Source of the DNA: an uncultured Clostridia bacterium
Lineage (GTDB): Bacteria; Bacillota; Clostridia; Christensenellales; UBA1242
Length of the DNA: 20,821 nucleotides
Assembly: GCA_947303145.1 (NCBI GenBank)
Contig: CAMYXB010000005.1
Coordinates: 1 to 20,821, forward strand
Direction: 5' to 3'
Shown here: positions 1 through 8,991 of the stretch, piece by piece
Layout of the letters: each line of letters opens with the position of its first letter
Numbering within the stretch: the stretch's first letter is position 1
Notes under the pieces: generated by a model
The model's input: only the letters and a program-made list of their open reading frames with translations
The model's database searches: none
Told to the model about the DNA's origin: nothing
Translations under genes and position numbers: made by a program

Positions 1-16
1 GGTAAAACCTCTTTTG

Positions 17-39
17 AACCACGGGACAATCCCGTGGTT
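17..39 (+). terminator. Perfect GC-containing hairpin at window edge, possible terminator
   Basis: A perfect 10-bp inverted repeat (17-26 with 30-39) encloses a 3-base loop. On the plus strand the stem ends in GGTT and runs into TTC, giving only a short T-run. On the minus strand no T-run follows. It may end a plus-strand gene left of the window that converges on the minus-strand operon. The direction is uncertain because the tail is weak. Confidence 0.45.
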
Positions 40-48
40 TTCTATGAC

Positions 49-83
49 AAAAAAGACTTAGATTCTAACAAACATCTAAGTCT
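49..83 (-). terminator. Rho-independent terminator of the 849-aa/87-aa operon
   Basis: A perfect 10-bp stem (54-63 with 74-83) has a 10-base loop. Read on the minus strand it is followed directly by a run of six T (A at 49-54 on the plus strand). It lies about 24 bases downstream of the stop of the 87-aa gene. The stem is AT-rich but the position and T-run fit an intrinsic terminator. Confidence 0.75.
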
Positions 84-107
84 ATTTTAACAGAATTTAA
101 TGAGTAA

Positions 108-371
108 TTATTCTTCCTCATCGTCGTCGTCATCATCGTCATACTCGTCAGATGAGAGAATATTGATAATCTCATTCATTTCATCAAAGGAAAGAGTGTT
201 GAGCTTTCTCAAAGCCTCTTTATAGTCTGCCTTAACCTTATCGCTATAAGAACCTTTACTAGCAAGTTCAAGCATAGTCTCACCCACTTTGATGACTTCT
301 TCTCTCGTGGCGAACTCTTTCATTGTCAAAATTTCTTCTAAAATCTTAAAACTATAATCTACTTTTTTCAT
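108..371 (-). CDS. Small hypothetical protein with Asp/Glu-rich C-terminal tail
   Basis: I do not recognise this 87-aa protein. Residues 1-70 look largely alpha-helical, with Lys and Glu mixed. The last 15 or so residues are almost pure Asp and Glu (a run of seven Asp, then three Glu), giving a very acidic end. No membrane segment or signal peptide is visible. The ATG at 369-371 is preceded by a GGAG motif 8 bases upstream, and the gene starts 18 bases after the 849-aa gene ends, so the two are probably co-transcribed and end at the terminator at 49-83. Acidic tails occur in DNA-mimic, chaperone-like and histone- or basic-protein-binding proteins, but nothing here decides between these. A partner or regulator of the upstream protein is only an inference from adjacency. 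Confidence 0.8.
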   Translation of the reverse strand: MKKVDYSFKILEEILTMKEFATREEVIKVGETMLELASKGSYSDKVKADYKEALRKLNTLSFDEMNEIINILSSDEYDDDDDDDEEE

Positions 372-389
372 TATTTTATCTCCTATTTA

Positions 390-2939
390 TCATATATATC
401 TTCCACTTTTATCGAACTCTATAGGCTCTTCATTGGAATTATTGCACGGCTGCGAGTTGTCAAATGGATTAGTGGTTTTCTTTTGAACTATAGTAGTTGT
501 CTCTTTAACTCTTGTTGTTTTAGTTGTGACATTCTCATCTGCAGATTGAGTGGAAGCGGCGGGAACTATATTGACTGGTTTTTCATCATCAGCTATGGTG
601 GAGTCCGTCTTTAGTATTGATTTTCCCACCATTTTTAAGATTTCACTCGCAGTTTTGCCAGAAACCTTCTTACCAGTGTTGACATTGATTATCTCACCGT
701 CTAAAACGGAATATCCTCTCTTTTTGCCATTCCTTACTACAAATATAATGGAACCTTGTTGGACAGAAACGGAATCTATAGGTGTATTGCGTGATGTCGT
801 TTCAGTAATTTTTTCCTTTGTCTCAACGCTTAATAAGACTTCTTCACTTGCTTGTGTCTTAGGCTCAACTACCACAGTGGGCTCTAATATCTCTACATTC
901 CCTCTATTCACCTCTTCAGGTGTCAATTTTTCGGTATACATAGACAATGGAGAAACATCTGGCTCAATCTCTTGTGCTTTATATTCTGCCTCAGAGTTAA
1001 CCGCTTCTTCTAGGAGTTTTTCGTCTCTCTTAGCCTTGTTGCTCTTATAGTCATTCTCAATGCTTGCTTGTCTCTCCATATAATTTTCTTGATAATCATC
1101 TTGTATGGAAGAAATTTTGGAAGTCAGGGCCATTTTAATGAAATCCGCTATGCTCTCTAGGTGAGCATATTTCTCTCTTTCCTTATTATATGCCTGTAGG
1201 TAGAATGGACTATTTTCGAAAGCGGTAAGGTCTGCGACTAAATCTTCACTTTGAATATATGGATTTTCGTTCTCTCTCTGGACATTGCAAGTCTTCATAA
1301 TCTCGAAAGCAGTCTCAATGTTAATCTTAGCCTTATCCCCTAGTGCCATTCTAGATGCCTCAACCGATGCTCCATTCTTCTGAATCAAGATATTCTCTCT
1401 AGTAAGGTCACAGAATGAAGTGCCGTATGTATTGCTTAGTTTCACAATCAATGCTTTAAGTTCTTGATCTGTAATGGACAATTTCCACTCGTCATCAGCG
1501 ACATTGTCAGATTTGCCAGAAGGAACGGCTGGGATATTAGAGACGAAATATAACTTTCCTCCATAATTTATAGTAGCTGCGGCACACTTTCTGTTCTGCT
1601 CCGCATAAGGAGCCACAGTGGCGTCTACAAATGATGATGTGAAATCAATTGGCTCGCCATTCTCGTCCATAGCAAATCCGTTCAAAGAAGAATGATTGAA
1701 GTGCTTGGTCACTATTTTATCTGTGCAAGCGATGGCTATCTTGTTCATGAAATCTTCTTTGGAAGATGTTGTAAATGCGCCATGTCTTATGGCAGAATTG
1801 ATGATAGCGTCTATGATCGTTTGCTTGTGTGCCTTCAACTCCTTGCTAGAATAAGGCTCTGCCACCCAGCCATCTTCGCCACTCTTGGAAAGATAAGGCT
1901 TGAGCATCACGAGGTCCTCTTTATTCTTGAACATCTTATTTACAAGTGACTTGATGTATTTGGCATACATCTTGACATCATCGCAAAGAATGGAATTGAT
2001 ATCTTCTCCCTCCAATGTCATGAACTCTGTAAATAGTTCCTTGTCGTCTTTTTCGATATTTTCGAATGAAGGAGTATAATCCTTGCCACTAGATAAGGCT
2101 TCTTTGACATATTTTGCGATAAACATACTGCGGATAACCTCGTCTGCCTCAACAACATTCCTCATTTCGATGGAATCTAATGCTGATGAAGGAGAAGAGA
2201 TATCGCTGGTATATAACTTGTTGCTCTGGCTATCCTTGCTACCGCCCTTGTCGAACATCTGTCTCAAAAGAATGATATCATCATAGCCGTTGTCTTCAAG
2301 CTCATTGAGCATTTCGACATCTACTTTGCTATATCCACCCTTATTCCTAACGTAGAAGTGATCCTGAAGTCTTCTAAAATGCTCCATCTCTGCTGTGTGG
2401 TTCTCATAGAAATCTGCTACTTGATAGCCCTTAATAATGAAGCGAAGTATGTCTGTATCTGTAAGTATCTGCTTCCTATTTTTCTTCAAAAATTGCTTGG
2501 CAAGAGTGCCTGAGTCATAGATAAGTTTCTCAAGAGGTTTGCCTGCAGAAAAGAGTTTCCTCAAATCTTCATAAGACAACTCCTCTTCCCCATGCTTGCC
2601 AAGCTGCTTTCTCAAAGAATTATACATGGTGGTAATGGTGCCATTGTTGGCATAAGTGAGAGGAAAAGCATATGTCAAAAATCTCATCAACTTGCCATAA
2701 TCGCCTCTCCTATAACTCTCGTCCATAATCTTGAGCATGGCCTCTTTGTTGGCTTCAGTCAAGTTGTTCTCAATATTTTGAGCCTCTACACCATTGACGG
2801 ATGGAACAGGAATGGCTTTCAAGAATCTCTCTTCGTTGACAATGGTCTCTACGCTATTGTTCCTGACATCAAGCACTTCCTCAAACATTTCGGCTAGGAT
2901 TGCACTCAAAGCTTTCTTGTTATCTTCTAATTTTGCCAT
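390..2939 (-). CDS. Large soluble hypothetical protein of the T4SS region
   Basis: I do not recognise this 849-aa protein. No signal peptide or membrane helix is visible, so it is probably cytoplasmic. Residues 1 to about 600 look like a compact, mostly helical, charged region. About 603-655 is a probable coiled coil. About 655-720 is a Glu/Thr/Val/Pro-rich, likely disordered linker. About 720-775 is a small Gly/Lys/Val-rich module, followed by a disordered Thr-rich tail. I saw no Walker motif and no histidine triad of an HUH relaxase. The ATG at 2937-2939 has an AGGTG motif 9 bases upstream and a good promoter at 2976-3004. The gene lies just after the virB4 terminator, so it is a separate unit beside the secretion genes. 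A role as substrate, chaperone or DNA-processing accessory is possible but unproven. The stop is TGA. Confidence 0.85.
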   Translation of the reverse strand: MAKLEDNKKALSAILAEMFEEVLDVRNNSVETIVNEERFLKAIPVPSVNGVEAQNIENNLTEANKEAMLKIMDESYRRGDYGKLMRFLTYAFPLTYANNGTITTMYNSLRKQLGKHGEEELSYEDLRKLFSAGKPLEKLIYDSGTLAKQFLKKNRKQILTDTDILRFIIKGYQVADFYENHTAEMEHFRRLQDHFYVRNKGGYSKVDVEMLNELEDNGYDDIILLRQMFDKGGSKDSQSNKLYTSDISSPSSALDSIEMRNVVEADEVIRSMFIAKYVKEALSSGKDYTPSFENIEKDDKELFTEFMTLEGEDINSILCDDVKMYAKYIKSLVNKMFKNKEDLVMLKPYLSKSGEDGWVAEPYSSKELKAHKQTIIDAIINSAIRHGAFTTSSKEDFMNKIAIACTDKIVTKHFNHSSLNGFAMDENGEPIDFTSSFVDATVAPYAEQNRKCAAATINYGGKLYFVSNIPAVPSGKSDNVADDEWKLSITDQELKALIVKLSNTYGTSFCDLTRENILIQKNGASVEASRMALGDKAKINIETAFEIMKTCNVQRENENPYIQSEDLVADLTAFENSPFYLQAYNKEREKYAHLESIADFIKMALTSKISSIQDDYQENYMERQASIENDYKSNKAKRDEKLLEEAVNSEAEYKAQEIEPDVSPLSMYTEKLTPEEVNRGNVEILEPTVVVEPKTQASEEVLLSVETKEKITETTSRNTPIDSVSVQQGSIIFVVRNGKKRGYSVLDGEIINVNTGKKVSGKTASEILKMVGKSILKTDSTIADDEKPVNIVPAASTQSADENVTTKTTRVKETTTIVQKKTTNPFDNSQPCNNSNEEPIEFDKSGRYI

Positions 2940-2975
2940 ATTAGGTTAACACCTCACTATATTATCATTGTATAT

Positions 2976-3004
2976 ATAATAACACTAATCTAAAAATTAT
3001 TCAA
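2976..3004 (-). promoter_or_regulatory. Promoter of the 849-aa/87-aa operon
   Basis: Read on the minus strand, a -35 TTGAAT (2999-3004) and a -10 TATTAT (2976-2981) are separated by 17 bases. The -10 matches 5 of 6 consensus positions. It lies 37 bases upstream of the ATG and downstream of the virB4 terminator, as expected for an independent unit. Confidence 0.65.
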
Positions 3005-3032
3005 TACATATTTATTTTTTTGGTTATTTTGC

Positions 3033-3071
3033 ACAAAAAATAGACTTAAATTATGATATAATTCAAGTCTA
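3033..3071 (-). terminator. Terminator after the VirB4-type ATPase gene
   Basis: A 13-bp stem (3041-3053 with 3059-3071) has a 5-base loop. In minus-strand RNA it is fully paired with one G-U pair, whereas in plus-strand RNA that position would be an A-C mismatch. A run of six T (A at 3035-3040) follows in the minus direction. It begins 7 bases past the virB4 stop. Confidence 0.75.
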
Positions 3072-3077
3072 AATATA

Positions 3078-5708
3078 TCATGAGAATAGGTCCACCACTG
3101 TCCTAGAGGCCTCTATCTTGAGAGACGTCCTAGACAATGCACCTGTGATGAGGAAGCACTCGCCCACGCCTGCTGTGACTATGCTGTCCTGCTCTTCTTG
3201 GTTAATCTCACCTGCATTGCGGTATAGTTCAATAAGGTCGGTAATGTCATTGGGGGCAAGTGAGAATATAAGAGAATATTGGCTAGCATTAATAATGGCT
3301 GTAGACTGCCTTTGTATTTCCACAGAACCCACAAAGTCCTTGATATTCTGCGTAATAACAATTTGCATTCCATTGTATTTACGAATACGCTTGGCCATTT
3401 GCGCCATAAACTCCAGAGCAATAGGTGCCTTAGGGTTTATGAAAACGTGAGCCTCGTCCACCGCCACGACTATGTGCCTTTGCGCTTTATATTTGTCATT
3501 GAAGTCCTTGTTTTTGATAATCTCATTATCAAGATATTTGAACACTAAAAGCATCTGCGCATTGGCTATGGTTTGGTTTCTATTGGCAAGTAGTGAACGG
3601 AAGTTAAATGTACAAAAGTTCTCTTTAGTAGCAATGGAAGTGGGGCCATTCCACAGGTTGCTATTTCTTCCTCCTGTGGCAAACTTGGAAATATATGTCT
3701 CCACAGTTCTAAGATTTTGACGATAATAGTCATCTTGTGCTTTTTCAAGTTCTTTTACAGTGATATTATACAAGTCGTCAAATATCGGGAAATCCTCTGG
3801 CTTTAATTTAGTAAGAGGTGTCTGTGCGTTGATATTTTTCTCCTTATAAGCCTCAATTACAAGTCTATTGAGCACCTCAAAAGCGTCCGAAGGCATGCCG
3901 GGAAGAATGACCTTGAAAAACTCCTCTAGGAACTGAAGGTGAGTAGAGTAAGAATCATCACTGCCACCCTCGTCAGCATCTAGCGTGGTCATAATGTGGA
4001 AAGGATTGAATCTACCACTCTTAGATGAGCCGACATCAAGGAATTTACCATGCATATTGTGGCAAAGTGGAGTGTATTCGTCCTCAGGGTCGAGAACGAA
4101 GACTTTGGTATTGTCACAAGCGAGGTTGGTCAGCAGTGTCTTGGTGGCGTAAGATTTACCACCACCAGATTTACCGATAATCATTACATTAGAATTAGCC
4201 CTTTCTCTGTCTCTTTTGAAGAAATTGACAAAGACAGGATAATCATTGTAGCCGATATAAAAGCCTTGTTCGTCAAGAAGGGCACCAGAAATAAACGGGA
4301 ATATGCCAGCAAGTGATGTGGTGGGGATATCTCTCTTGAATTGACTGACAGAGTCAAAGGCGGACACACTGCGTGAAACAAAAGCGTCCACTTGTCTACC
4401 GAACATTTCGCTATACTTGTATCCATTTTGCTTAAGGACGGCTCGAACTTCTTTCTTGGCTCCTTCCTCGCAATTTAGATGAATATTCATCTCATACAAC
4501 TGCTCGTTGCCAGTTTTAATGGTTTTGAGCAAAGTCCTGAGAGATTTGAGCTGTGTTTCCTGCTCGATACGTTTACTGCTCTTGGTTATCCTGTCCATCT
4601 TGCCTTCCATCTCAATAATGGACTTGTCTATCCTCTTCTCACCTACTTCCTTAGGGATAGGCTTGAAATTGACGCATATGTTGGTCCTATCAAGTAGGAA
4701 GAATGGCCAACCCCAAGCATTGTCCACCTCCATGGGATAATCTGTGATAACAAAAGACTTGTAGGCAGTCTTGTCTATGATGGTCTTGGTGGTCTTAAAT
4801 TCAATATTATTGGGGATAGCCCAATTGGTGAACTGGTCATAGGCAGTGCTCTCGAGGTCTCTCTCATCAAAATATTTGCCATAATTGGCTTTGAGGAAAG
4901 ATGCAAGGTCCTTGCCTGTGACTACTTTAGCGGTGAGTGAGACTACTCCGTTGCCTAGTGTGGCCACCATGCCATTGACTGTGCTCTCAAGTGCGTCTTG
5001 GTCCTTATCATAGACGACAATGTAGAAGAAATCTCTGTAGACCTTATCGTTTCTATTCCAATTTTCCAGTTCCCTCACTCTAGTCTCAAAAACGTCCGCT
5101 CTAGCTTGCACTTCCTCCAAAGTCATCTCATTTTCATAGGATAATTCCATCAAGTTGTCATACTTTTTGTCCTCAAATGTGATGTAATCATCGAAAATGA
5201 TAGCCTTATTGACCTTCATAATGCTGGCAGTTTGGTCGTTGCTGAGACGGCGGATACAATTGGCAAAAGATTTGATGGCTTGCTCTTGCTTGTATTCGTT
5301 AAGGAGGCCAAATTCTATGGGCTTTATCTCGATGACCATGCCATAGTAGTCCTTAAAATCAAGAAATTTATCCTTCACTATTCGCTCAAAAGGAATGATG
5401 TCTTTAATGGACATCTTGCCAGTCTTTTTGTCAACATCGTCCTTGTTGTATTTCTTCTTATATGCCAAAAATCTAAGGAGCAAACCTAGCGTGCCATAAA
5501 GCCTGAGCCCCTCCTCAATGGGCATGAAAAGCGCGCCAATCAAGACAACCCACGCCAGAGCAAAATACCACTTGTATGGCAAATTGCTAACAATCAAAAC
5601 GATGGCACCAGCAATCGCCACGACAAATAAGATGATGTCTGGCAGGGTAATTCCCTTGATAAACTCCATCTTTACTTTGGTTTTTCTTGGAATAATTCTT
5701 CTCGACAT
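3078..5708 (-). CDS. virB4: VirB4-type conjugation/secretion ATPase with N-terminal membrane domain
   Basis: This 876-aa protein is the VirB4/TraE-type ATPase that powers assembly of a type IV secretion system at the inner face of the membrane. Two membrane helices lie at about 22-41 and 46-63, resembling the two-helix VirB3- or PrgI-like domain often fused to or placed beside VirB4. A basic linker and the VirB4 N-terminal region follow. Walker A, GKSGGGKS, is at 512-519. Walker B, a hydrophobic run ending in Asp751-Glu752 followed by Ala-His, fits VirB4. A Gln-rich motif near 775-790 (ITQNIKDF) fits the conserved C-terminal ATPase motif. The ATG at 5706-5708 has GGAG 7 bases upstream. It follows the VirB6-like gene by 61 bases and ends at a terminator, so the two are probably one operon. 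NCBI's Mbov_0397 family is a possible closest class. Confidence 0.93.
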   Translation of the reverse strand: MSRRIIPRKTKVKMEFIKGITLPDIILFVVAIAGAIVLIVSNLPYKWYFALAWVVLIGALFMPIEEGLRLYGTLGLLLRFLAYKKKYNKDDVDKKTGKMSIKDIIPFERIVKDKFLDFKDYYGMVIEIKPIEFGLLNEYKQEQAIKSFANCIRRLSNDQTASIMKVNKAIIFDDYITFEDKKYDNLMELSYENEMTLEEVQARADVFETRVRELENWNRNDKVYRDFFYIVVYDKDQDALESTVNGMVATLGNGVVSLTAKVVTGKDLASFLKANYGKYFDERDLESTAYDQFTNWAIPNNIEFKTTKTIIDKTAYKSFVITDYPMEVDNAWGWPFFLLDRTNICVNFKPIPKEVGEKRIDKSIIEMEGKMDRITKSSKRIEQETQLKSLRTLLKTIKTGNEQLYEMNIHLNCEEGAKKEVRAVLKQNGYKYSEMFGRQVDAFVSRSVSAFDSVSQFKRDIPTTSLAGIFPFISGALLDEQGFYIGYNDYPVFVNFFKRDRERANSNVMIIGKSGGGKSYATKTLLTNLACDNTKVFVLDPEDEYTPLCHNMHGKFLDVGSSKSGRFNPFHIMTTLDADEGGSDDSYSTHLQFLEEFFKVILPGMPSDAFEVLNRLVIEAYKEKNINAQTPLTKLKPEDFPIFDDLYNITVKELEKAQDDYYRQNLRTVETYISKFATGGRNSNLWNGPTSIATKENFCTFNFRSLLANRNQTIANAQMLLVFKYLDNEIIKNKDFNDKYKAQRHIVVAVDEAHVFINPKAPIALEFMAQMAKRIRKYNGMQIVITQNIKDFVGSVEIQRQSTAIINASQYSLIFSLAPNDITDLIELYRNAGEINQEEQDSIVTAGVGECFLITGALSRTSLKIEASRTVVDLFS

Positions 5709-5769
5709 GGCTTGTCTCCTTTTTTATTTGCGACTTAAAGCAGCCTACGTCTAGACTGCTAAAAATCAG

Positions 5770-8700
5770 TTATTTATTGCTATTGATTCTGTCTTCAAGG
5801 CCTTTGAGCAATTCAAGAATAGCAGTTATATCCTCATTGTTTGTAGTAGTTGAATCGTGGAGATTCTTAATCTGTTTGATGAGTTCGCCCATTTCTCCGC
5901 TAATCTTGAATTTATTGAAGTTGGTTTTTGCTTCTTTATTAGCAGCGATAGTGCCACTCTTGACAGCCTTTTCCATCTGATCTCCGAGTTTCTTGGCTAA
6001 GGCATCCATCTGCTCACTTGTCATACCACCAAGTTTACCCTCGGAACTAGTGAGCAATTGTTTCAATCCTTCAAGGGCTTCCTTCATGGCATTAGCATTT
6101 TCTTCCCTTGCATCTGCTCTAGCCTTTTCTTCAAGTTCATTCTGGAAGTCTGCAAGTTTCTTCCTTGCTTCTCTTGCCATCTCATCTGTTATGCTGTCGT
6201 CACGCCTGTTCTTGTTATCGACCCTATTTGCTTGATTGAAGAGATCTTGAGCTTGATTCTTCTCTACATTGGCTTTGAAATTTTCAATGTTGGCTTGGAT
6301 ATTTTTCACTTCTTCATTATCGTCATCTCCATACAAATCACGTGCTGATTGTAATGAATTTTGAAGAGTAGTATAACTGGCGTATAAGTCCTTATCTCCC
6401 CTAATGGCTGCATCAACGTAATTGGGCATCTCTCTTTCTCTCTTCTCGCCCATTTCTGCTGCTCGACGGGCGGCCTCGGCTTTTTCTTGAGCCTGTTGTT
6501 GCTTTTCACTCTGCTCTCTAGAAATTTTCGCCTGTTCTTCGAGATACTCTTTGTTCTTCTTTTTCTCTTTCTCTCTATCTTCTTTGGCTGTCCTGTCGGC
6601 CATTATGCTGGCAGGAGTGATGGCAGAGGCTCTTGCCTTGCTATCTGTAGCGAATTTTATGATGTCACTAGCGCCATTGTTCTCTGCACCGCTGCCCAAA
6701 ATATCAAGGAGAGATTGTCCCACTTCGCCAAGTGGCTTTTGGTGAATTTTCTCATTGTCTACAGAAGTATCTAGACCAAAGAATCCGAGATGTCTGCCTC
6801 TTCTTACATTTTTCTTATGGACAGCCTCGTTTCTGTCAATCTCCTTCTGCAACTCGGCCTTTTGCGACATGAGAGACTCTCTCTTAGCCACACTCTCGGC
6901 ATCATCTTTATCCTCTAGACCTGCTATCTGTGAATCGATACTCTTCATCTGATTACCTAGTCTAGACTTTTGCCCTTCGTATGCACTCGTGGATGCACCA
7001 CGAACGTGTTTGAAGGTAAGAACATCTCCCATAAAGTCATGCACTTGAGCTCTACTGCTCTTATATTCATTTTGTTTACTTAACTTGGTTGCTTTAGCAG
7101 CATCCAAATCTTCCTTTGCCTCATCTCGCTGAGCCTCAAGATTAGCTCTTTCTTCATCACTCAAATTCTCATCTAAAAGTTTGACATTTAATGATTTGAA
7201 TACTTTATTTTTGTCTTTATAATCAGCTTTTGCTTTTTCATAGGCTTCTTGTTTTTCTTCCTGAACTTCTGCACTATCCAAATTATTAAACGCATTCCCC
7301 GCATCTTTTAGACCATTGAATACCTTGTTGCCGGCACGTCTGGCGGCACCAACCATTCTACCTGGCATGGCTAGAGTGGCGACTGTAGTCCTCGCTGCAC
7401 CTGTAGCAGTGCCCCATGCTTTTTTCATGGCATCACCTGAGCCACCTATCATATCTTCCACACCAAGAATATCGCAAAGGGTCTTTGAGGCAGACTTCAG
7501 GAGCGACGTGGCGACTATTAATACCAAAATATCGAAGAATAGCTTAAGAATAAAATTGTTCGTTAATATGTTATTATTTGTGAAGAAACTTAAATTGTCC
7601 TTATCCATCAATTTGAGGAGCATAAAGAAAATATTGTATGCAAAGACAATGACAGTGGGCGATAGAACTCTGTTCATAAACTGCTTACGACAATTACATG
7701 TAGCAGCACCATCGTCCAGAGGATAGAGTGAGACAACCACCGGTGAAATAACAAAAAGAATAACTAATTCAAATGCTCGCTTAAGCAATAATATAATAAT
7801 ACCCAGCATATTCCAACCGACAATAAGGGCGGCACCAATGCCAAGAATAAGATTCATCTCACTAGGGTTATAGAAAAAGTTGACAAGTTTGTCATTAAAC
7901 ATAGCATAATCTATACCCTTCATACTTTCTGGCAGTTTTACGAGGAAAGTCTGCCAAGGTATATAATAGGCATCGCCTCTTGCCTGTTGAGTCTCCAATG
8001 CATCTGTGAACTTTTTCACTGGTGCAGTCTTGAACACCACTTCATCAATTCTCGTATTAAGATTTGACTGAATATTCGTTCCGTCTGCTGAAGTTGTGGA
8101 GCCTTCTCGTATTTTGCTAATATCGACTGAAAATAAGTAGTTGTCAATAATGTCGGCGACTTTAGATGTGTCTGAAAATCCTTGCGGAAACAGAGATCCA
8201 CTACTTATATAAGAAAGTCTGTCACCTGTATTACCCTCTCCCTCTGCTAAAATGCCATTGCCATTGTAAACTAGATAATGTGCAAAACTACCCTCTCCAT
8301 ATTCGCCACTAGGATCTTTCTCCAACCTTGCTCTATTGGCTCCATGGGTAGTTATCTCAAAGATTTTAGTTGCTATTGTTTTCGATTCTCCACTGGTCAA
8401 GGAATACACTGCTCTAACTGCCAAATTGGCACCATAAATGAATGCAATAGAAAGCACTGGCACTAGTAAGAAATTGGCAAAACCCCTAAGGGCTCTACCG
8501 ATAATGGGGCCTTTGGCGGCTTTGGTAGGATCGAGAGTAAACTCCGACCTAACCACTGCTATAAGTGTAAGAATAAACAAAAGCACAACTGAAAAGCCGA
8601 GTATCGCCCAGAATGTGTCTTGCACTGCTTTATTTCTAATAAAGGCCAGAACTATGTCTGTGGTGACTCCATTGCTAGTGCCTATGGCTTCTCCCCCATC

Positions 8701-8895
8701 TCCACCATATGTCCATGTTTCCCCTATACCGCACAAGCTCTTGAATAAAAATTCTGGGAACCAAATGCACACCCTAGATATAACAGAGATTAGTTTATAA
8801 AGGAGATAGGAAAAGAAATGCAACAATTCTACTAAATAGTAGCTTACTGCTTCAAAAAAAGTCGCTGCACCACCCAACATATTAGAAAATGACAT
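5770..8895 (-). CDS. VirB6/TrbL-like polytopic T4SS membrane protein with long coiled-coil tail
   Basis: This 1041-aa protein has two parts. Residues 1-470 hold about seven or eight membrane helices (near 18-50, 94-115, 132-168, 348-396, 407-427 and 446-466), with a roughly 160-residue polar loop between 170 and 340. Residues about 480-530 are Gly/Ala/Arg-rich, and 537-1041 are dominated by Glu/Lys/Ala coiled coil. The polytopic N-terminus beside VirB4 fits the VirB6/TrbL inner-membrane channel. Gram-positive homologues such as TcpH or Tn916 Orf15, and Mbov_0396-like proteins, are also large. The motif YPLDDG followed by a basic stretch after the fourth hydrophobic block looks family-specific. 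The ATG at 8893-8895 has an AGGAGG 6 bases upstream, and a near-consensus promoter lies at 8918-8946. The family call is from topology and context, not a sequence match. Confidence 0.8.
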   Translation of the reverse strand: MSFSNMLGGAATFFEAVSYYLVELLHFFSYLLYKLISVISRVCIWFPEFLFKSLCGIGETWTYGGDGGEAIGTSNGVTTDIVLAFIRNKAVQDTFWAILGFSVVLLFILTLIAVVRSEFTLDPTKAAKGPIIGRALRGFANFLLVPVLSIAFIYGANLAVRAVYSLTSGESKTIATKIFEITTHGANRARLEKDPSGEYGEGSFAHYLVYNGNGILAEGEGNTGDRLSYISSGSLFPQGFSDTSKVADIIDNYLFSVDISKIREGSTTSADGTNIQSNLNTRIDEVVFKTAPVKKFTDALETQQARGDAYYIPWQTFLVKLPESMKGIDYAMFNDKLVNFFYNPSEMNLILGIGAALIVGWNMLGIIILLLKRAFELVILFVISPVVVSLYPLDDGAATCNCRKQFMNRVLSPTVIVFAYNIFFMLLKLMDKDNLSFFTNNNILTNNFILKLFFDILVLIVATSLLKSASKTLCDILGVEDMIGGSGDAMKKAWGTATGAARTTVATLAMPGRMVGAARRAGNKVFNGLKDAGNAFNNLDSAEVQEEKQEAYEKAKADYKDKNKVFKSLNVKLLDENLSDEERANLEAQRDEAKEDLDAAKATKLSKQNEYKSSRAQVHDFMGDVLTFKHVRGASTSAYEGQKSRLGNQMKSIDSQIAGLEDKDDAESVAKRESLMSQKAELQKEIDRNEAVHKKNVRRGRHLGFFGLDTSVDNEKIHQKPLGEVGQSLLDILGSGAENNGASDIIKFATDSKARASAITPASIMADRTAKEDREKEKKKNKEYLEEQAKISREQSEKQQQAQEKAEAARRAAEMGEKREREMPNYVDAAIRGDKDLYASYTTLQNSLQSARDLYGDDDNEEVKNIQANIENFKANVEKNQAQDLFNQANRVDNKNRRDDSITDEMAREARKKLADFQNELEEKARADAREENANAMKEALEGLKQLLTSSEGKLGGMTSEQMDALAKKLGDQMEKAVKSGTIAANKEAKTNFNKFKISGEMGELIKQIKNLHDSTTTNNEDITAILELLKGLEDRINSNK

Positions 8896-8917
8896 TTTTG
8901 GCCTCCTAAACTAATAA

Positions 8918-8946
8918 ATTATATCAAAACGGCTCGACATTGTAAA
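8918..8946 (-). promoter_or_regulatory. Near-consensus promoter of the VirB6-like/VirB4 operon
   Basis: Read on the minus strand, a -35 TTTACA (8941-8946) and a perfect -10 TATAAT (8918-8923) are separated by exactly 17 bases. This sits 22 bases upstream of the ATG of the VirB6-like gene. It is one of the strongest sigma-A-type promoters in the window. Confidence 0.75.
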
Positions 8947-8991
8947 TAATTTGACAAATTTTTTGAAAAAATAATTGATTTTACTTCATTT

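Noticed and set aside
550..1050. 166-aa plus-strand open frame opposite the 849-aa gene
   Set aside because: Antisense shadow; hydrophobic composition mirrors the coding strand, no clear ribosome binding site, and the minus-strand gene has better start and operon signals.
5739..5760. Small inverted repeat with a GTCTAGAC palindrome between the VirB6-like and VirB4 genes
   Set aside because: Only a 5-bp outer stem and no T-run; not enough to call a terminator or operator.
7316..7726. 136-aa plus-strand open frame inside the VirB6-like gene
   Set aside because: Antisense shadow over a membrane-protein region of a 1041-aa gene.
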